Part shown: one piece after another, positions 23,362 to 28,527 of the stretch
Layout: each line of letters opens with the position of its first letter
Numbering within the stretch: the stretch's first letter is position 1
Source: Bacteroidota bacterium
GTDB taxonomy: Bacteria > Bacteroidota > Bacteroidia > Chitinophagales > Chitinophagaceae
Assembly: GCA_023429985.1 (NCBI GenBank)
Contig: JAEZCV010000061.1
Span: forward strand, 1 to 28,527
Length of the DNA stretch: 28,527 bases
Reading direction: 5' to 3'
Made by a program: the position numbers and the translations under genes
The notes under the pieces: model-generated
The model's input: only the letters and a program-made list of their open reading frames with translations
What the model was told of the DNA's origin: nothing
Databases searched by the model: none

Positions 23362-23475
23362 TTTGATGCCGCTTCTATTGAAGTGGATGGTAAAGGTGAG
23401 TCTGTGCCTGTGGCTGATAACAAATCAAAAGAGGGTAACGCGCACAACCGGAGCGTTGAATTCATGAAATTATAA
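23362..23475 (+). pseudogene. Remnant of an OmpA-family C-terminal domain
   Basis: Reading from 23362 gives FDAASIEVDGKGESVPVADN followed by KSKEGNAHNRSVEF, MKL and a stop at 23473. This is the end of the OmpA/MotB peptidoglycan-binding domain, where GxGExxPVADNxxxEGRxxNRRVE is conserved. A stop codon (23359-23361) directly precedes it, there is no start codon, and the upstream sequence does not encode the rest of the domain in any frame I can read. It is a 5'-truncated relic. In the expected NRRVE the second Arg is replaced by Ser, which fits decay. Confidence 0.75.
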
Positions 23476-23606
23476 ACCCCTATCGTTAAACTATATCTGC
23501 AGATCTTACCATGAAGATCCGGTACCCATTCGTATCCTGGACGTAATCCTGCCTCATACTTATTCCGTACCAGCCATACCGTACCAGTACTTTTTGCAAC
23601 CAAAGC

Positions 23607-23640
23607 AAATGGCGACCTGAAAAGGCCGCCATTTTTATTT
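23607..23640 (+). terminator. Strong terminator upstream of the symporter
   Basis: AAATGGCG-A-CCT, loop GAAA, AGG-C-CGCCATTT form a long stem with a tetraloop, interrupted only by an A-C mismatch, followed by TTATTT. No intact plus-strand gene ends near it. The only candidate upstream is the OmpA remnant, 130 bases away. Confidence 0.85.
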
Positions 23641-23662
23641 AAGTTTATTAAAACAATTGTAA

Positions 23663-25279
23663 ATGCATCCTTCTTTGGCAACACTTGATTGGATAGTGCT
23701 GGCGCTTTACTTTGGCGTTCTTCTTATAATTGCTTTTTGGGTAGTAAGGCAGAAAAATAATACAACGGAAGCGTATTTTCTTGCAGGTAGAAATGTGGGA
23801 TGGTTTGTTATTGGTGCTTCCATTTTTGCATCTAATATTGGCAGTGAGCACGTTGTAGGACTTGCAGGTACCGGCGCTGAAACAGGAATGCCCCTTGCAC
23901 ATTACGAACTCCATGCCTGGATCGTTTTATTATTAGGATGGCTTTTTCTTCCTTTTTATTTACGCAGCGGGTCGTTCACTATGCCGGAATTCCTGGAAAA
24001 AAGATTCGACAGCCGCTCAAGATGGTTTCTTTCTTTATTCTCCCTTTTCGGTTATGTATTAACGAAAGTTTCCGTTACTATTTATGCTGGTGGTATTGTT
24101 GTATCTAATCTATTAGGACTTAGCTTTCTTGAAGGATCGCTGATAACTGTTATTGTTACTGGTTTATACACAATAGCAGGAGGGATGATAGCTGTAGTTT
24201 ATACCGAAACATTTCAAACAGTAGTTATTCTTTTTGGTTCCGCAACAATTACCATAATGGGTTTAAATGCAATTGGTGGATGGGGTGAATTAAAGTCGGT
24301 TGTAGGTGAAAATCATTTTAATATGTGGCGACCAGCATCAGATCCGGATTTTCCCTGGACGGGCATGCTCATTGGAGGTACTATTGTTGGTATCTGGTAC
24401 TGGTGTACCGATCAGTACATTGTTCAAAGAACACTAGCCGCCCGAAATATAAAGATCGGCAGGCGTGGCGCCATATTTGGAGCCTATTTGAAACTCGCAC
24501 CAATTTTCATATTTCTAATCCCGGGAATTATTGCTTTTGGTTTAAAGAAAAAAGGAATGATCACTTATGCAAAAAGCGATGAAGTTTTTCCAACCCTGGT
24601 GCAATATTTATTGCCAACCGGATTAAAGGGACTGGTTGCTGGTGGATTAATGGCTGCTTTAATGAGTTCACTGGCATCTGTATTTAATTCTGCCTCTACC
24701 TTATTTACCGTTGATATATTTAAAAAGATATATCCAGATTCTCCTGAGAAAAAACTCGTTCAAACAGGTAAAATTGCAACTGCTGTAGTGGTGTTGTTGG
24801 GAATGGCATGGATACCCATCATGAATAAAATTGGGGGAGGCGTTCTTTACCAGTACCTGCAAAGTGTTCAGGCTTATATTGCTCCACCCATAACGGCCGT
24901 TTTCCTGCTTGGAATTTTATGGAAACGCATTAATGCCAAAGGGGCTATCTATACTTTATTCTTTGGATTGATCATAGGTACCTTGCGCATTGCCCTGGAA
25001 TTAATGAAAGATAACCTGGATGGAATTTTATATACCTATGCTACTTTGAATTTCTCCCATTTCGCCATTTTTAATTTTGTTGCCTGTTCCCTGATCTGTA
25101 TTGGAATAAGTTTTACTTCGGCAAAACCTTCTCCAGCACAGATCCAGGGTTTAACCTTAGGTACACTTACGCCAGAACAAAAGTACGAAGCACGCTCAGG
25201 TTATACCTTCACCGATATTCTTATTTCTGTTCTGTTACTGGTAATTGTGATAAGCATCATGGTTTATTTCAGAAGTTGA
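23663..25279 (+). CDS. Sodium/solute symporter, SGLT-type (SSS family)
   Basis: A 538-residue inner-membrane protein of the sodium:solute symporter family with about 14 hydrophobic helices. Signatures of the sugar branch are visible: FLAGRNVGWFVIGASIFASN (37-56), IGSEHVVGLAGTGAETG (57-73), IYTIAGGM-type YTIAGGMIAVVYTETFQT, and IWYWCTDQYIVQRTLAARN (about 245-263), which closely matches animal and Vibrio SGLT proteins. The family imports a sugar or related solute with Na+. The substrate is not fixed by sequence, though glucose, galactose or inositol are typical. It sits behind a strong terminator, so it has its own promoter. No catabolic gene is adjacent; the three TetR genes follow 160 bases later. 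Confidence 0.93.
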   Translation: MHPSLATLDWIVLALYFGVLLIIAFWVVRQKNNTTEAYFLAGRNVGWFVIGASIFASNIGSEHVVGLAGTGAETGMPLAHYELHAWIVLLLGWLFLPFYLRSGSFTMPEFLEKRFDSRSRWFLSLFSLFGYVLTKVSVTIYAGGIVVSNLLGLSFLEGSLITVIVTGLYTIAGGMIAVVYTETFQTVVILFGSATITIMGLNAIGGWGELKSVVGENHFNMWRPASDPDFPWTGMLIGGTIVGIWYWCTDQYIVQRTLAARNIKIGRRGAIFGAYLKLAPIFIFLIPGIIAFGLKKKGMITYAKSDEVFPTLVQYLLPTGLKGLVAGGLMAALMSSLASVFNSASTLFTVDIFKKIYPDSPEKKLVQTGKIATAVVVLLGMAWIPIMNKIGGGVLYQYLQSVQAYIAPPITAVFLLGILWKRINAKGAIYTLFFGLIIGTLRIALELMKDNLDGILYTYATLNFSHFAIFNFVACSLICIGISFTSAKPSPAQIQGLTLGTLTPEQKYEARSGYTFTDILISVLLLVIVISIMVYFRS

Positions 25280-25439
25280 TCTCCAATATTGATCAGGAAA
25301 ATGATGTTGAATAGGTCACCCGGAATGTCATTTTAGGTTGAACATACCCGGTCATCCTGTTATCCGTTTACCTTTTTGTCTCATCATCCGGTGAATTTTT
25401 GGTCTGGTAATTTGCATTTAAATACTTTTCTTTGAAAAT

Positions 25440-26051
25440 ATGGCGCAGGACCAGAAACAGGAGGCAATTATTGAAGCAGCTATTAAAAGGTTTGCTCATT
25501 TTGGTGTCACAAAAACCACCATGACAGAAATTGCCTCTGACCTGGCCCTTTCAAAAGCTTCCTTATATTATTACTTTCCCGACAAATTGAATTTATACGC
25601 CGCCGTGTTTAAAACGATTACAAGTGCAGGTGAAAAAACAGATGATGAAGAACTTGCGAAAGAAAAAGATCCTTATAAAGCCATCTTTTCTTTTTTGCAG
25701 AAACGAACGGAATTCATCATTCGTTATTATAATATTCTTGAGTTTCTGAAAGATTTTAATGCCAATAAAATTCCTCCTGAACTGGAGCCCATTTTTAGTT
25801 ACCTGCGCAAAAGAGAATTAAAACGTGTTACCTGCATTATAGAAAAAGGTGTACAATCTAAGGTCTTTAAAATTACTGATGTCAAAAAAACAGCAGAATT
25901 ATTCTTCGATGCGCTGGATGGTCTCAGAACAATCTCCCTTAAAACCAGGTCAAACTTTTTTCCTGATAAAAAGCAATTTCAGCAGCTCTTAAAGAAGGAA
26001 ACAGAATTCGCTGCCATTTTTTTCAATGGTTTAACATTAAAAGCTCACTAA
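25440..26051 (+). CDS. TetR-family regulator 1
   Basis: A 203-residue DNA-binding repressor. The helix-turn-helix lies at about residues 8-54 (AIIEAAIKRFAHFGVTKTTM, then TEIASDLALSKASLYYYFPDK), with the helix 3 YYYFPDK end typical of TetR. The ligand-binding C-terminal domain is unassigned. Its N-terminal domain is closely similar to that of the next gene (KRFAHFGVTKTTMTEIASDL against RRFSHFGISKTTLSEIADDL), which suggests duplication. It heads the tetR-tetR-tetR-tolC run and lies 160 bases from the symporter. Confidence 0.9.
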   Translation: MAQDQKQEAIIEAAIKRFAHFGVTKTTMTEIASDLALSKASLYYYFPDKLNLYAAVFKTITSAGEKTDDEELAKEKDPYKAIFSFLQKRTEFIIRYYNILEFLKDFNANKIPPELEPIFSYLRKRELKRVTCIIEKGVQSKVFKITDVKKTAELFFDALDGLRTISLKTRSNFFPDKKQFQQLLKKETEFAAIFFNGLTLKAH

Positions 26052-26066
26052 GATTTTTTTTTGCCT

Positions 26067-26097
26067 TACCTTTGACTCTTGAAAGAAAAAAGTCAAA
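26067..26097. promoter_or_regulatory. Promoter-like element with overlapping inverted repeat before regulator 2
   Basis: TACCTTTG at 26067-26074 matches the Bacteroidota -7 consensus. TTTGACT (26071-26077) and AGTCAAA (26091-26097) form a 7-base inverted repeat with a 13-base spacer that overlaps it. This is the arrangement expected for an operator that blocks the promoter, possibly for one of the adjacent TetR proteins. No standard -33 element is found. Confidence 0.4.
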
Positions 26098-26114
26098 TAG
26101 TCAAAAGGTCAGAA

Positions 26115-26729
26115 ATGAAGCAAGATGGTTCATCAATGCAGCAACAGGTGTTAGAAGTTGCCATCCGGCGATTCAGTCATTTTGGAATATCCAAAACCAC
26201 TCTTTCTGAAATTGCCGATGACCTTTCCATTACCAAGCAGTCACTGGCCTATTATTTCCACGATAAACAAAGCCTTATTGAGGCTGCCGAAGAATTAATT
26301 TCAGGTGAATACAGGGAAGCCCTTGAATCCAGGATACAAAAGGCGGTTTCGGTGGAAAAGGCACTGCTGGAATTTTCCAGCGTAAAAAATATGTTTTTAG
26401 AGAGATACTATATGATGGCTAACGATGCTGAAAATATCGAAAATGCCTCAGGAAAATCCTTGTATAACTGGAGGGATAAAATAAGATTGATAGATAATAA
26501 AATTCTTACAGGTTTATTTGAAACAGGAGTTGCAACAGGTGAATTAAAGCCACTCGACCCTGTAAAAACAAGTGAATTGTTCCTTGATACCCTTTATGCA
26601 TTTTCCCGGTGCATCAGGCATACTGGAGGACTCCCTGATATGAAAACCATTAAAGAAGTTTTTGCTAAACAGCAGGAGGTAATCAAAATATTCTACCAGG
26701 GATTAAAATCTGAAACATGGAAAGCCTGA
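26115..26729 (+). CDS. TetR-family regulator 2
   Basis: A 204-residue TetR protein from ATG 26115. An in-frame TTG at 26079 would add 12 residues that overlap the promoter-like element and fit no family pattern. The helix-turn-helix reads VLEVAIRRFSHFGISKTTLS then EIADDLSITKQSLAYYFHDK. The C-terminal domain shares blocks with regulator 1: both end with an EFxxxxxIFxxGL-type or IFYQGLK helix, and both carry KTxELFxDxLxxxR (KTAELFFDALDGLR against KTSELFLDTLYAFSR). Its last 13 bases overlap the start of regulator 3, so the two are translationally coupled. Confidence 0.9.
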   Translation: MKQDGSSMQQQVLEVAIRRFSHFGISKTTLSEIADDLSITKQSLAYYFHDKQSLIEAAEELISGEYREALESRIQKAVSVEKALLEFSSVKNMFLERYYMMANDAENIENASGKSLYNWRDKIRLIDNKILTGLFETGVATGELKPLDPVKTSELFLDTLYAFSRCIRHTGGLPDMKTIKEVFAKQQEVIKIFYQGLKSETWKA

Positions 26730-27319
26730 TCATACAAAAAGCCAAAGACCTTTTTTTCAATTATGGATTGAAAAGTGTTTCTATGGACGATCTGGCAAAG
26801 GTGGCCGGAATTTCCAAAAAAACAATTTACCAGGAGTTCTCCGATAAGAATCAGCTCGTGAATTATATTGTTGACGATCTGTTGGCCCAACACCACAAGG
26901 CATTCAACGAAAGTCGTACGCTTTCAAAAGACGCCGTTGAAGAAGTGGTGAAACAATCCCTTCACCTCTTTGATACCTGGGCCTCTGTAAATCCCGGTTT
27001 TTATTACGAGCTGGAAAAATTCTTTCCTGCTGCATGGTTTAAACTTGAACAACACAAAAACAAAGTATTGCTCCCTGGCATTATCGAAAACCTCCGGAGA
27101 GGTAAGGCTGAAAAGAATTACCGTGAAGAACTGGATGTTGCTTTTACAGCCGACCTAAGGATAATTCAGCTTAACAATGCCCTTTATCAAAATGTATTTT
27201 CAGGAAGACGAATGAGTACTTCTGTTTTAATAATGAATCTCACTTCATTTTATCTCCATGGAATTACTACCGAAAAAGGAAAAAAATTGATCAGTAAATA
27301 TATCAAAGAACCAGAATGA
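26717..27319 (+). CDS. TetR-family regulator 3
   Basis: A 200-residue TetR protein that begins inside regulator 2 with an overlap of 13 bases. The helix-turn-helix (IIQKAKDLFFNYGLKSVSMD, then DLAKVAGISKKTIYQEFSDK) is of a different TetR subtype from the first two. The C-terminal domain (WASVNPGFYYELEKFFPAAW) is typical of regulators adjacent to RND efflux operons in Bacteroidota. Its stop TGA overlaps an ATG at 27316, and a second ATG at 27346 starts the TolC-family gene, so it is probably the local repressor of that pump. Confidence 0.9.
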   Translation: MESLIIQKAKDLFFNYGLKSVSMDDLAKVAGISKKTIYQEFSDKNQLVNYIVDDLLAQHHKAFNESRTLSKDAVEEVVKQSLHLFDTWASVNPGFYYELEKFFPAAWFKLEQHKNKVLLPGIIENLRRGKAEKNYREELDVAFTADLRIIQLNNALYQNVFSGRRMSTSVLIMNLTSFYLHGITTEKGKKLISKYIKEPE

Positions 27320-27345
27320 GAACCTTTAAAAATAGAAACATCATC

Positions 27346-28527
27346 ATGATAAAAAAGATAAGCTGGTTTTTGCCTGTCTTGTTTTTTTCATTCACCATTT
27401 CTGCCCAGGAGCCTGTACGGTTAAACCTGAAAGATGCATTGAATTATGCATTGCAGGCCAACCAGGATGCAAGGAAGGCCAGGCTTGATGTGGAGAACAG
27501 CGAATACCAGATCGATGAAGTCCGCTCGAGGGCTTTACCTCAAATCACAGGTAATGCTTCTCTTGCTAATAATCCCTTGCTACAGCAAAGCGCATTGCCA
27601 AATATATTTGGGCCCAACCCGAACCCTAATGAAACAATTCTTGTCGCATTTGGTCAAAAATGGAATGCAAGTGCAGGTGTTTCGCTCACACAGAATCTTT
27701 TCGATAAATCCGTACTTACCGGTCTTGATGCGGCAAGGGCAACCAGGGAATTTTATAAACTTAGTGCTCAACTTACCGAGGAACAGGTTATTGAACAGGT
27801 AGCAACCAATTACTACCAGGTTTTGGTGCAAAGGCAGCAGATAGGAATAATTGATTCCACGATCCGGAATACTGAAAAAGTTCAGAAAGTATTAAAGGGT
27901 CAGTATGATAATGGTCTTGCAAAGAAGATTGACGTAGATCGCATATCTGTCAGCATTTCAAACCTAAACAGCCAGCGGCAACAGTTGTTGAATGGCGTTT
28001 CACTTCTCGAAAATCAGTTAAAGTTTTTCATGGGTATGCCTATACAAACGCCTATTGTTATACCTGAAGAAGAAATTCATTCCATACAACCTCAGGCAGT
28101 GGCAGACAATGAAACGATCAATACCAGCGAACGGCTTGAATTGCGCCTGCTGGAAAGCCAGGAAAACCTGCTCGAATACCAGAAAGAATCATTCCGGTCG
28201 GAATACTATCCGAGTTTATCGCTCGCTGGCAATTATTCCTACCAGGGAATGGGCAATAAACTGCCTTTGTTTAAAGGTCAAAGCCAGGGAGTTAACTGGT
28301 TCGATGCCGCTTCTGTTAGTCTTAACCTGCGAATTCCCATATTCAATGGTTTTGCTACGCGTTCCCGCATCCGTCAAACCGAAATCAGGATCAAAAAATT
28401 AAATGAAGACATGGCTAATACTTCACTTGCCCTGAATCTTGCCTTTGAAAATGCAAAAACACAGATCAATAACAGCATCATAACGCTGAATGCACAAAAA
28501 AGAAATGTGCAGCTGGCAAATGAAGTT
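27346..28527 (+). CDS. TolC-family outer-membrane efflux protein (3' end beyond the window)
   Basis: The frame is open to the window end and no stop is reached. From ATG 27346 a signal peptide MIKKISWFLPVLFFSFTISA(Q) precedes LNLKDALNYALQANQDARKA, the standard first repeat of the TolC/OEP fold, and the second repeat begins near NTSERLELRLLESQENLLEY. VSLTQNLFDKSV and VSLNLRIPIFNGFATRSRIR are the beta-barrel strands of the two repeats. An ATG at 27316 overlaps the stop of regulator 3 (ATGA) and is also possible. 27346 is preferred for its A-rich leader and compact signal peptide. The efflux pump adaptor and transporter would be expected just downstream. Confidence 0.93.
   Translation, partial: MIKKISWFLPVLFFSFTISAQEPVRLNLKDALNYALQANQDARKARLDVENSEYQIDEVRSRALPQITGNASLANNPLLQQSALPNIFGPNPNPNETILVAFGQKWNASAGVSLTQNLFDKSVLTGLDAARATREFYKLSAQLTEEQVIEQVATNYYQVLVQRQQIGIIDSTIRNTEKVQKVLKGQYDNGLAKKIDVDRISVSISNLNSQRQQLLNGVSLLENQLKFFMGMPIQTPIVIPEEEIHSIQPQAVADNETINTSERLELRLLESQENLLEYQKESFRSEYYPSLSLAGNYSYQGMGNKLPLFKGQSQGVNWFDAASVSLNLRIPIFNGFATRSRIRQTEIRIKKLNEDMANTSLALNLAFENAKTQINNSIITLNAQKRNVQLANEV

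Larger units (their letters stand above)
23213..23662. other. 450-base gap with two terminators and an OmpA relic
   Basis: It holds the response regulator terminator (23251-23282), a 37-codon OmpA C-terminal remnant (23362-23475) and a second plus-strand terminator (23607-23640). A 118-codon open frame on the minus strand (23328-23684) covers the same ground. It includes RPGYEWVP but I cannot tie it to a family, so it is not called a gene. Confidence 0.6.

Noticed and set aside
23328..23684. 118-codon minus-strand frame covering the OmpA relic, including RPGYEWVP
   Set aside because: It overlaps a clearly coding relic and a terminator on the other strand, starts inside the symporter gene and has no recognised family.

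Overview
The window looks like a chromosomal stretch from a member of the Bacteroidota, most likely a Chitinophagaceae-type bacterium. The signs are genes without Shine-Dalgarno sequences, TAnnTTTG-type -7 promoter elements, signal peptides ending in a Q residue, families largely confined to that phylum (HU-CCDC81-like protein, DUF3810, paired TPR and outer-membrane barrel proteins), and a moderately AT-rich base composition. The taxonomic call is inference from gene content, with no 16S or marker tree behind it.

Layout. Bases 1-241 hold a broken cinA: its N-terminal part runs on the minus strand, while the first 52 bases encode a piece of the CinA C-terminal domain on the plus strand, so there is an inversion or chimeric join at the very edge. 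Next come a PBP4-type peptidase (dacB), a lipoprotein copper nitrite reductase (nirK) and a convergent DoxX protein. Bases 3556-8827 form a tight three-gene cassette: a 1012-residue periplasmic TPR protein, an outer-membrane beta-barrel, and a membrane-anchored HU-CCDC81-like protein. A long inverted repeat and a tRNA-Lys(TTT) with its terminator follow. On the minus strand are a secreted, possibly metal-dependent hydrolase and the DUF177-rpmF-plsX operon. From 11972 to 15339 lie a DUF3810 metallopeptidase, tspO, a small secreted protein, dcd and an Sfp-type phosphopantetheinyl transferase.

Bases 15340-17093 hold mosaic intergenic repeats around a DUF2130 gene. Then come two uncharacterised genes (17094-17964), an outer-membrane protein that seems to fuse an OmpA-like barrel to a PagL-like lipid A deacylase barrel, dgt, a STAS/SpoIIAA-like protein, a WaaE/KdtX-like glycosyltransferase, a single-domain response regulator, the relic of an OmpA C-terminal domain lying between two terminators, and an SGLT-type sodium/solute symporter. 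The right edge carries three consecutive TetR-family regulators leading into a TolC-family efflux gene that runs off the window.

Co-operation. DUF177, L32 and PlsX link ribosome and phospholipid synthesis in the usual way. The three TetR genes and the TolC gene look like a self-regulated efflux operon whose pump subunits probably lie downstream. Several envelope genes (dacB, the TPR/barrel cassette, the PagL-like fusion, the glycosyltransferase) share a cell-surface theme, but they sit in separate transcription units. The best candidates for something undescribed are the two-barrel PagL-like fusion, the TPR/barrel/HU-CCDC81 cassette and the heptamer-plus-palindrome repeat family.
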